This document shows, one piece after another, positions 50,018-61,284 of a stretch of 64,000 nt of DNA (its first letter is position 1; every line of letters starts with the position of its first letter). The translations under genes and the position numbers were made by a program. The notes below the pieces were generated by a model. The model was not told the DNA's origin. It did not search any database and was given only the letters and a program-made list of their open reading frames with translations. The DNA comes from Pseudonocardia autotrophica (lineage in GTDB: Bacteria > Actinomycetota > Actinomycetes > Mycobacteriales > Pseudonocardiaceae): the NCBI RefSeq assembly GCF_003945385.1, contig NZ_AP018920.1:124001-188000 (forward strand), read 5' to 3'.

Positions 50018-50836
50018 TCAGGCCGGCTTCTTCACCGCGACGACCAGGAACGCCTTCGAGATCGCCCACAGTGCGGGGAACCGGCGCAGTGCGCGCACCC
50101 CGGTCGAGTAGAGCGCGGATCCGCCGCCCTCGGCGAGACTGACGTCGCCGGGCACGGTGAACCGGGCGTCCAGCTCGGGCCGCTGCGCGAGCAGCTTGCG
50201 CATCCGCAGGTAACCGGGCGCGTAGCTGGCGTCGGTGTAGTCGCTGCCGCGGCCGGAGAGCCGCAGGTAGCGGTTCGCCAGCGGCAGCGGCAGCCACGCC
50301 AGGAACGGCAGCGAGTAGTGCGCCTCGATCGGCCACCACCGGTTCGGCACCAGGATGTAGGCGACGCCGCCGGGCCGCAGGCAGGCCGAGATGCGCTCCA
50401 GCGCGTCCGGCTGGTCGTCGAGGTGCTCGAGGACGTTGTCGAGCACGGCCACGTCGAACGCGCCGGCGTCCGGACCGTGCCCGAACTCGCCGATGCCCTG
50501 CACGCGGAAGGTGAAGTTGTCGGCACCGCCCTCCTGCGCGAGCGTGTTCGCCTCGGCGGCGAGCGCGCCGTTCGGCTCGATGCCGACGACCTCGCGGCAC
50601 AGGCCGGCCAGCTCCAGCGCCGTGTACCCGTAGCCGCAGCCGATGTCGGCCACCCGGCACTCGGCGAACGGCCGGTCCAGGAACGGCTCCGTGGTGATGG
50701 CGATCTGCTTCGCGAAGCCGGTGGCGAGCCTGCGGCGTTCCACCATGCGCAGGGAGCGTTCGTACTCGGGGAGGTCGGTCTGCTCGTTCGGATCCACGTC
50801 GGGGGTGCTCTCCGTTCGGCCGGTCGGGGCACTCAC
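50018..50836 (-). CDS. Class I SAM-dependent methyltransferase
   Basis: 272 residues. VADIGCGYGYTALELAGLC is the SAM-binding motif I, VVGIEPN the ribose-binding acid, and FDVAVLDNVLEHLDDQPDALERI the motif II region of Methyltransf_11 enzymes; the protein then has a hydrophobic helical tail (YSLPFLAWLPLPLANRYLRL). The substrate is unknown. Position between a DUF6541 gene (10-base gap upstream) and aftA (5-base gap downstream) suggests methylation of a wall lipid or sugar. Confidence 0.8.
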   Translation of the reverse strand: MSAPTGRTESTPDVDPNEQTDLPEYERSLRMVERRRLATGFAKQIAITTEPFLDRPFAECRVADIGCGYGYTALELAGLCREVVGIEPNGALAAEANTLAQEGGADNFTFRVQGIGEFGHGPDAGAFDVAVLDNVLEHLDDQPDALERISACLRPGGVAYILVPNRWWPIEAHYSLPFLAWLPLPLANRYLRLSGRGSDYTDASYAPGYLRMRKLLAQRPELDARFTVPGDVSLAEGGGSALYSTGVRALRRFPALWAISKAFLVVAVKKPA

Positions 50837-50846
50837 CGTACGAGGG

Positions 50847-53006
50847 TCAGCCTTGCGGCTCCGCGACGCCCTGCGGGTCGTCGCAGGCCGTCAGCCGCCA
50901 CAGCGTGGTTTCGCCATCGGCGGCGACGAACTCGAAGCCCTCGACCGGTTCGATGTCGTGCAGTCCGGGATACCAGCGCGCACCGCCGTGCCACGGCCAG
51001 AACGTGATCGGGCCGCTGAGCAGCCACTCGACCCGGGTCGCCGCCGCGGCCGCGCACACCTCGGGATCGGACGCGGCGTCGCGCAGCCGGGTGGCGAGCA
51101 CCGTCTGGTCCGGGCTCCAGCTGCCGATGAGGTGCGGGAACAGGACCTCGCGGCCGGTCAGCGGATAGAGCAGCGAGTTCCCGGTGTACGGGTCGGCGGC
51201 GACCACCGCGCCTTCCGGGACGATCGTCCCGACCCGCTCCAGGAACTCGCGCTGGCCCGGTTCGAGCAACGTGTCCCCCGGCCGCTGGTACGGGCCGGCC
51301 AGCACCGAGGCGTGCGTCGAGACGTACAGCCCACCGGAGGTGAGCAGCACCAGCGCGGTGACACCCGCGGTGAGCAGTGCCGGAGCAGCCTGGCGGACCG
51401 CCGCGGGGCCGCCGGAGCGCTGCAGCGCGCGCCGCAGCAACCCGGCGACGGTGAGGACGCCGAGCACGGCCAGCGGGACGCCGGTGACCGGCACCATCGC
51501 GGCCAGCCGGAACGAGTCGTTGTACCAGGCGCCGGTCAGGCCGGCGGTGAGCGCGCCCTCCTGGGACGCGGCGAGCACGTACAGCGCGCCCGCCGCCGCG
51601 TGCGCCGGGACCAGCCAGGACGTCGCGAACCGGCGGAGCGACGCGACCGCCCCGACGAGTACCAGCGCCGCGAGCACCCAGAGCGCGGGCCGGACGTTCG
51701 TGGAGTGCAGCAGCACCTGGGCCACGGCCTCGGGGGCGGTGGTGAAGGCGGGCCAGTCGAAGCTGCGCACCCCGGCGAGCAGCGGCGAGGCCACCATCAG
51801 CCAGCCCACCAGCGCGATCCCGCCGCCGGTCACCACCAGCCCGGCCAGCGGCTGCCAGAACCGACGGGTGAACAACTGCCGGCGGGTCAGCGCCAGCAAC
51901 GCCCACACCAGCGGGAACAGCGCGAGCACGGCCAGGCTGAACACCGCGTTCGGATGCGCGAACCCGAGCGCCACGGTGCCCGCGACACCGAGCGCGACCG
52001 CGCCCCCGGGGCGCAGCGCCGGATCCCGGGCCAGGTCCAGCAGCGCCGTCACCGCGGCGAGCACCGCGGGCAGCAGCGCGACGCCGAGCAGGTTCGGCCA
52101 CAGCACACCGAACGCCATCAGCGCCCACGGGAACGCGGTGAACCCGGTCGCGAGCACCGGCGCGGCGAACGCGGCACCCGCCGACCGGCCGACGACGTGC
52201 CGGGTGAGCAGCAGCGCCGACAGCGGGAACACCACCGCGGGCACCGCCCACGCGGTCAGGTTCGCGGCGACCGGGACACCCGAGCCGGAGCTCATCGCCA
52301 CCAGCGCGACCAGTCCGTGCCAGGCGGCCGGGTAGAACGCCTCCGACCGGGTCGGGCTGGTCAGCGTGCCCAGGGTCAGCGACGACGCGTCCCCGGTCCC
52401 CAGTACGTGCGCGATCGCCGAGTAGTGGAAGACGGCGTCGTAGGTCGACGACAGCTGATCCACCGGGCCGAACCCGAGTACCACCGTCAGCCAGGAGATC
52501 GCGGCCGCGACCGCGGTGCCGAGCAGCGCGGCGGTGCCGGCGTACCTGCCGTCCGGTCCCTCGCGTTGCGCGGAGGTGCGCCATACCTGCGGCATCGCGG
52601 TGGTCACCTGTTCGGGGGCGCGGGCGAACCGGCCGCGCGGAGTCCGCAACCGCACCAGCGCGGCCCGCGCCCGGCGGGCGGGCTCCCAGGTGCGCAGCGC
52701 CGGACCCCAGCCGCGGTGCAGCGCGCTCCCGGCCGGGCGCCGGGCGAGGAACCCGTGGAAGACGACCACCGCCGCAGCCACCAGCAGCGCGGCGCCGATC
52801 GGGACCCACGGCCCCCAGCTGATCCCGAGGATCGTGCCGAGCACCGCGGACGTCGAGATCAGCGACACCGAGACGACCGGGGCCGCGCCCCACGCGGTGA
52901 TCCCGCGCAACCCGGACAGCCGGGTCACCAGCAGGCCCGGCACCACCACCCAGAACACCACGGCGAGCGCGGCGGGCAGTGCGGACAGCCAGGTGGGTGC
53001 GGCCAT
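50847..53006 (-). CDS. Large polytopic membrane protein, DUF6541-like (paralogue 2 of 3)
   Basis: 719 residues, about twelve membrane segments plus a C-terminal soluble domain. It shares in order with the 12359 and 53143 products: GLRGITAWGAAPVVSV, SSTYDAVFHYSAIAHVL, FYPAAWHGLVALV, WYNDSFRLAAMVPVTGVPLA, and FPHLIGSWSPDQTV. It is closest to paralogue 1 by eye. The GT-C-like layout suggests a polyprenyl-phosphate-sugar transferase. An ATG start follows GGAGAGGAG. Part of a same-strand run with the methyltransferase and aftA. Confidence 0.72.
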   Translation of the reverse strand: MAAPTWLSALPAALAVVFWVVVPGLLVTRLSGLRGITAWGAAPVVSVSLISTSAVLGTILGISWGPWVPIGAALLVAAAVVVFHGFLARRPAGSALHRGWGPALRTWEPARRARAALVRLRTPRGRFARAPEQVTTAMPQVWRTSAQREGPDGRYAGTAALLGTAVAAAISWLTVVLGFGPVDQLSSTYDAVFHYSAIAHVLGTGDASSLTLGTLTSPTRSEAFYPAAWHGLVALVAMSSGSGVPVAANLTAWAVPAVVFPLSALLLTRHVVGRSAGAAFAAPVLATGFTAFPWALMAFGVLWPNLLGVALLPAVLAAVTALLDLARDPALRPGGAVALGVAGTVALGFAHPNAVFSLAVLALFPLVWALLALTRRQLFTRRFWQPLAGLVVTGGGIALVGWLMVASPLLAGVRSFDWPAFTTAPEAVAQVLLHSTNVRPALWVLAALVLVGAVASLRRFATSWLVPAHAAAGALYVLAASQEGALTAGLTGAWYNDSFRLAAMVPVTGVPLAVLGVLTVAGLLRRALQRSGGPAAVRQAAPALLTAGVTALVLLTSGGLYVSTHASVLAGPYQRPGDTLLEPGQREFLERVGTIVPEGAVVAADPYTGNSLLYPLTGREVLFPHLIGSWSPDQTVLATRLRDAASDPEVCAAAAATRVEWLLSGPITFWPWHGGARWYPGLHDIEPVEGFEFVAADGETTLWRLTACDDPQGVAEPQG

Positions 53007-53142
53007 CAGGGGTCGCTGCTCCTCTCCCCGCGGCCGGTCCCGGCGCAGCCGCCGGTGTGCAGACCGCTACCGGTCGGTACGGCGGCGACGGAACCCTACC
53101 GGCGGCCGCCGCGGGGTGCTCTGGGAACACCCATCGAGATGA

Positions 53143-56591
<3,449 letters not shown>

Positions 56592-56594
<3 letters not shown>

Positions 56595-56725
56595 GCGGTC
56601 CCGGGGGCTGGGTGGTCCTGAGAACTGGGCTGTCCTGAGGACTGAGCGGTCCTGGGGGCTGGGTGGTCCTGAGAACTGGGCGGCCCCGGTGGCTGGGCGG
56701 TCCCGGGGGCTGGGTGGTCCTGAGG
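56592..56725 (+). repeat. 51-bp tandem repeats beginning at the glf stop codon
   Basis: Two full copies and a partial third start at 56592, 56643 and 56694 (TGAGCGGTCCCGGGGGCTGG type), the first opening with the glf TGA. Each unit is itself built of about 17-bp sub-units (CTGGGTGGTCCTGAGAA). The sequence from the repeat to 56792 shows no gene. Confidence 0.88.
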
Positions 56726-56792
56726 GCTCGTGTGCGTCGGGGTCGAGCGCCCCGGCGGCCGAGCGGTCGCGAGACCGGGCGGCGCCGGTCGT

Positions 56793-57592
56793 TCAGGGTC
56801 CGGGGGTGCGGCTCCCGGGCGCCCAGCCCAGCTCCGCGGACACCGCACCGGCCGCGGCGGCCGTCGTCCGACCCAGCTCGCCGAGCCGGTCGGCGACCCG
56901 CCCGCTCGGCCCGATCACGTTGATCGCCGCGACCACCCGGCCGCGGAAGTCCCGGACCGGGGCGGACACCCCGCAGACGCCGGGCTCGAACTCCTCACGC
57001 ACCTCGGCCCAGCCGCGCTCGGCGGCCTCCCGGATCGCCTGCCACAGCTGCGGGACGGTCCGCACGGTCGCGTCCGGGTGGCCGGGCACCAGATCGTCGA
57101 CCGCGCCGAACCGCACGTACAGCTCGTCCGGGGTGGCGTCGGCGAGCAGCACCCGCCGGCCGACGTACAGGCCAGCGGCGCGCGGTGACCCTCCCGGCCG
57201 GACGTGCGGAACGAGTGCCCGGACACGGTGCGGACGGTCAGCAGCGCGTCGTCGCGCAGCACGCACAGGTGCACGGTCTCCTCGGTGGCGACCGCGAGCC
57301 GGTGCAGCACCGGCTCCGCGACACCGGTGAGCCGGCCGTCGGTACCCCGGGCGACCAGTGAGAACAGCCGCCAGCCGAGCCGGTAGACCAGGCTGTCGGC
57401 GTCCCGCTCGACCAGCCCGGCGTCGGCGAGCGCCCGCAGCGTCCGCGACACCTGGCTCTTGTCCCGCCCGGTCAGCCGGGCCACCTGCGCGACGCCCAGA
57501 CCACCGGTGCGATGTGCCTGCGGCGAGGCCAGCGCCTCCAGCAGCTCGATGTCGCGGGCCAGGCCGTGCCCGGTGTGCGGCGCCTGCGTCAC
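56793..57592 (-). pseudogene. IclR-family transcriptional regulator, frameshifted
   Basis: The N-terminal part from GTG 57592 gives the winged helix-turn-helix (LGVAQVARLTGRDKSQVSRTLRALADAGLVERD) and the beginning of the ligand-binding domain (VHLCVLRDDALLTVRTVSGHSF ... APLACTSAG). At 57151-57162 one base seems to be missing, and the rest of the domain (RVLLADATPDELYVRFGAVDDLV ... CGVSAPVRDFRGRVVAAINVIGPSGRV) reads in another frame to a stop at 56793. TACTGT lies 7 nt before the GTG, a leaderless start. It is divergent from the enolase-superfamily gene and probably controlled it. Sequencing error or recent mutation cannot be told apart. Confidence 0.82.
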
Positions 57593-57771
57593 CCGTCCGA
57601 CAGTAGCCGGGACGTGCGGGGTTGCCCGGAGCGCAACCGCGGTTGCGATGCACCGTGCGGGGTGGTCGGACGCCGGGGCCGGCACCTAACGTCGGGTCCC
57701 GACCGGCCCGGGGCGCACACGCCCGGTGAACGCGCTCCGGCCGGGAGCCCATCGCCCGACCCCCGGGAACC

Positions 57772-58884
57772 ATGAAGATCACCGATATCACCCTGGACCG
57801 CCTGCGGCTGCCGCTGGACCCGCCGCTGCACGCCGCGTGGGATCCGGTCCCGCGACGCGTCTTCGACGCCACGATCGTGCGGGTACACACCGACGACGGC
57901 CTCGTCGGCATCGGCTCCGGCGACACGATGGACGGCTTCGACGCCTTCCGTGACCTGTTCGTCGGGCAGGACCCGCTGGCGATCGCGCGGCACGTCAGGG
58001 CCATCGAGACCTGCACCTTCCACGGCGGCAACTACTGGCCGCTGGAGGCCGCGCTCTGGGACATCGCCGGGCAGGCCGCCGGGCTCCCGGTCGCGACGCT
58101 GTTCGGCGGCACCCACGACCGGGTGCCCGCCTACGCGTCGTTCTGCGTGCCGCGACCGGCCCCGGAGCGGGTCGAGGTCGCGCACCGGGTCGCCGAGGAG
58201 GGCTTCCGCGCGGCCAAGATCCGGATCGACCGGGACCGGATCGACGAGGGCGTCGCGACCGTCGCCGCGGTCCGGGACGCGCTCGGCGCGGACTTCACGA
58301 TCATGGTCGATCTCAACCAGTCCTGGCGGATGGCCGGGGACACCGCCCCCGCGACCGACCTGGCGGGTACCCGCAGGCTGGTGCGCCGGCTCGCCGAGCT
58401 CGACGTCTTCTGGGTCGAGGAGCCGTTGCCCTACGCCGACACCGACGGGTTCCGGGCGTTGCGCGCCGAGAACCCCGGCCTGCGGATCGCGGCGGGCGAG
58501 ATGGCGCACTCGGTGCCCGAGATCCTGGACTGGATCTCCCGGGACGTCCTCGACGTCTACCAGATGGACGTCGTCCTGTCGGTCGGGATGAGCCGGGCCC
58601 GCACCCTCGCCGAGCTGGCGATGCTGCGGCACCGTGCCTTCACCCCGCACAGCTGGACCAACGGCATCGGTGTGCTGGCGAACCTGCACGTCGCGGCCGG
58701 TGTCGGCGGCGGGCCGTGGTTCGAGTTCCCGTACGACCCGCCGGACTGGACACCGGCCCGCCGGGACTTCCCGCTCGTCGGCGGCCCGGTGGTGGGGGAG
58801 GACGGCGCGATCGCCGTCCCGTCCGCGCCCGGACTGGGCGTGGAGCTCGACGAGGAGGCGGTGCAGCGGTGGCGGATCAGGTGA
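57772..58884 (+). CDS. Enolase-superfamily (mandelate racemase/muconate lactonizing) enzyme
   Basis: 370 residues. The barrel has KIRID (KxK-type base), DLNQSW, EEPLP and GEMAHS as metal ligands (Asp, Glu, Glu), and FTPHSWTNGIG with a histidine, typical of the mandelate-racemase/acid-sugar-dehydratase branch. It likely dehydrates or racemises a hydroxy acid or sugar acid; the substrate is not determined. Its stop overlaps the start of the iron alcohol dehydrogenase (GTGA), and an IclR-type regulator is divergent, so the three look like a small catabolic unit. Confidence 0.85.
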   Translation: MKITDITLDRLRLPLDPPLHAAWDPVPRRVFDATIVRVHTDDGLVGIGSGDTMDGFDAFRDLFVGQDPLAIARHVRAIETCTFHGGNYWPLEAALWDIAGQAAGLPVATLFGGTHDRVPAYASFCVPRPAPERVEVAHRVAEEGFRAAKIRIDRDRIDEGVATVAAVRDALGADFTIMVDLNQSWRMAGDTAPATDLAGTRRLVRRLAELDVFWVEEPLPYADTDGFRALRAENPGLRIAAGEMAHSVPEILDWISRDVLDVYQMDVVLSVGMSRARTLAELAMLRHRAFTPHSWTNGIGVLANLHVAAGVGGGPWFEFPYDPPDWTPARRDFPLVGGPVVGEDGAIAVPSAPGLGVELDEEAVQRWRIR

Positions 58885-60134
58885 GCGGGTTCTCGATCGA
58901 GCCGTCCTGCGCGCTCGAGTTCGGCCCCGGATCGGTGTCCCGGCTGCCCGCGCTGGTCGCCGGACTGGCCGCGGACGCAGCGTTCGTCGTCACCGATACC
59001 GGCCTGCGCCGCACCGGGATCGTCGACCGGGTGCTCGCCGGGCTGGCCGCGGCCGGGCTGCGCACCGGGGTGTTCGACGGCATCGGGCCGAACCCGTCCA
59101 CGACGGTCGTCGAGGCCGGTGCCGCGGCGCTGCGCGACTTCGGGCCGTGCGTGGTGGTCGGGCTCGGCGGCGGATCGGTGCTCGACGCGGCCAAGGGCAT
59201 CGCACTGCTCGCCACGCATCCCACCGCGCGCGCCACCGACCCGCTCTGGGACTCGGCCGTCGACGGGCTGCCACTGATCGCCGTCCCGACGACTGCCGGG
59301 ACCGGGGCCGAGACGAACGGGTTCGGCGTCGTCGAGGACACCTGCGCCCGGCGCAAGATCTACCTCGGCCATCCGTCGGTCCGGCCGCGGATCGCGGTGC
59401 TCGATCCGGAGCTGACGCTGGGGCTGCCCGCCGCCGTCACCGCGGCCACCGGGTTCGACGCGCTCGTGCACGGCGTCGAGTCGCTCGCCTCGCGCGGCGC
59501 GAACCCGGTGTCCGACGCGGCCGCGGCACAGGCCGTCGCGCTGGTCGGGCGATGGCTGCCGGTCGCCGTCGAGCACGGAGCCGACCTGGAGGCCCGGTCG
59601 CAGCTGCTGCTCGGGGCGCACCTGGCCGGGCAGGCACTCACCGTCTCCGGGCTGGGGCTCGTGCACGGCATCGCGCACGCCGTCACGGCGCACCTCGGCA
59701 CCCCGCACGGGGTGGCGCTGGCCGCGGTGAACGAGCAGGTGATGCGGTACAGCGCGGACGCGGCCGTGGGGGCCTATGAGCGGGTGTGGTGGGCGCTGGA
59801 GCGCGACGGCGGGGGAGCGCGTTCGGTCGGCGCACAGCCCGACGGCTCGGGAGCAGCGCACCCCGGCGCCGCGGATCCGGCCGGCTCGGGATCAGCGCAC
59901 CCCGGTGCCGCAGGCAGGGGGCTCGCGCACCCCGCCGACCCGGCCGCGGTGATCGGCACGATCACCGCGCTGGCCGAGGGCGTCGGCGTCCGCCGCACAC
60001 TGCGCGACCTGGGCGCCACCCGCGAGCTGCTGCCGGTACTGGCCGCCGCCGCGGTCGCCGATCCGGTCACCTCCAACGCCCCGCGCCGCCCGACCGAGGC
60101 CGAGGTCCGCGACATCCTCGCCGAGGCCTGGTGA
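58881..60134 (+). CDS. Iron-containing alcohol dehydrogenase
   Basis: 417 residues. GLGGGSVLDAAKGIALLAT binds NAD(P); VPTTAGTGAETNGFGVVED follows; GLGLVHGIAHAVTAHLGTPHG supplies the metal-binding histidines. The family also includes maleylacetate reductases. An insertion at about residues 310-345 consists of two 39-bp DNA repeats (59843-59920) encoding GSGxAHPGAADPA, which is not part of the usual fold. GTG at 58881 overlaps the upstream stop; GTG 58869 is an in-frame alternative. It probably acts on the product or precursor of the enolase-family enzyme. Confidence 0.85.
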   Translation: MSGFSIEPSCALEFGPGSVSRLPALVAGLAADAAFVVTDTGLRRTGIVDRVLAGLAAAGLRTGVFDGIGPNPSTTVVEAGAAALRDFGPCVVVGLGGGSVLDAAKGIALLATHPTARATDPLWDSAVDGLPLIAVPTTAGTGAETNGFGVVEDTCARRKIYLGHPSVRPRIAVLDPELTLGLPAAVTAATGFDALVHGVESLASRGANPVSDAAAAQAVALVGRWLPVAVEHGADLEARSQLLLGAHLAGQALTVSGLGLVHGIAHAVTAHLGTPHGVALAAVNEQVMRYSADAAVGAYERVWWALERDGGGARSVGAQPDGSGAAHPGAADPAGSGSAHPGAAGRGLAHPADPAAVIGTITALAEGVGVRRTLRDLGATRELLPVLAAAAVADPVTSNAPRRPTEAEVRDILAEAW

Positions 60135-60240
60135 GAGGTACACCAGCGCTCCTCACACCCGCCGGAACAGCCCTGGTGTGACGCTCGGCGGGTGAGCACC
60201 TCGGGCTCGGATGCTTGCGGCGGGGCACTAGGGTGCCGGG

Positions 60241-61077
60241 GTGCGGTGGTGCTGGGTCGTGCTGGCGGGGGTGCTGCTGGTTGCGGGGTGTTCGGGTGCG
60301 GCACCGGGTCCCGCGGCGGATCCCGCTCCTCCGGTGAGTTCGGCGGCGGCTCCGGCGAGCCCGGAGCCGGCGATCGCCACCACCGACACGACCGGGGCGC
60401 CGCTGCCGGCCGCGGTGCTCGCGACCGCCCGGGTGCTCGACGACGCGCTGTCCTCCGGCGATCCCACCCCGGTCCGCGACCGCTACACCCCGGCGCCGGG
60501 CGCGGCGTCCTGGACGGTCGTCGCCGACCGGCTCAGCGACCCCGCGAACCAGGCGAAGCTCGCGTCCGCGCTGCGCAACCCGCCCGAGCCGCGACCGGAG
60601 ATCGCGTACCTGTTCAGCGACGGCGACCACGGCTTCGGGCTCGCCGCCGACGGACGGCTGGCGTTCGTCGGCGTCGGGCAGCGCGCACCGGGCACCTCGA
60701 CCGGCGTCCCGGAGCCGACCGGGCAGCCGTTCTGGGCCGGGCTGTCCTACGGGCACGGACGCTCGCTCGACGTCGACCCGTCCGGCACCGGGCTGATGAC
60801 CTTCCGCACCTACGAGACCTGCCCGTCGCAGCGGCCCGGCGTGCCCTGCGAGCCCGACGGCCCGCAGCAGGTCGGCCGGGTCGACCTGCGGATCTACGAC
60901 GTCGGCGGCGGCCCGTGGGTGGCCGAGGTGGTGGCGAGCAACGACGAGCCGGAGTTCCCGGTCGGCGACCTGCTGCCGGTCGAGGAGCCCGCGCCGGGCG
61001 TCGTCCTGCTCGGGAGCGGGGACCGGACCCTGGTGTTCTGCACCGACGGCGCCACGCATGACGGCTGCGGCGCCTGA
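60241..61077 (+). CDS. Putative lipoprotein of unknown function
   Basis: 278 residues: short signal peptide MRWCWVVLAGVLLVAGC with lipobox VAGC, a Pro/Ala/Ser-rich spacer to about residue 60, then a globular part with four cysteines, including TCPSQRPGVPCEPDG and VFCTDGATHDGCG. I do not recognise a family. The GTG start has TAGGGT 6 nt upstream. It precedes glfT2 but has its own promoter and a 207-base gap to it, so a shared role is not implied. Confidence 0.7.
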   Translation: MRWCWVVLAGVLLVAGCSGAAPGPAADPAPPVSSAAAPASPEPAIATTDTTGAPLPAAVLATARVLDDALSSGDPTPVRDRYTPAPGAASWTVVADRLSDPANQAKLASALRNPPEPRPEIAYLFSDGDHGFGLAADGRLAFVGVGQRAPGTSTGVPEPTGQPFWAGLSYGHGRSLDVDPSGTGLMTFRTYETCPSQRPGVPCEPDGPQQVGRVDLRIYDVGGGPWVAEVVASNDEPEFPVGDLLPVEEPAPGVVLLGSGDRTLVFCTDGATHDGCGA

Positions 61078-61191
61078 ACTCGGGCATCGGGTCCGGAGAA
61101 CTCCCGGTACGACCGCCCCGGGCGAACCGGACGTAGCACTCCGGTTGCGCGGCGCGCCCGACCGCCTCCCGGCGCACCCGCGGCCCGCGGC

Positions 61192-61197
61192 TACGCT
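61192..61197 (+). promoter_or_regulatory. Putative -10 box for the glfT2-emb operon
   Basis: TACGCT lies 87 bases before the glfT2 start. The leader then contains GAGGCAG ahead of the ATG at 61285. No convincing -35 element. Confidence 0.35.
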
Positions 61198-61284
61198 CGG
61201 GCGACCCCCCTACCGGGCCGAGCGACGCGGCCGCCCGGGTACGGGAACGACCGGAACCAGCCGACCCCCGAGGCAGTTTCTGCG

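Noticed and set aside
50830..50845. TACGGT near the methyltransferase start as a leaderless promoter box
   Set aside because: It overlaps the start codon itself, so the spacing is wrong; the gene is 10 bases downstream of a same-strand gene and is probably co-transcribed.
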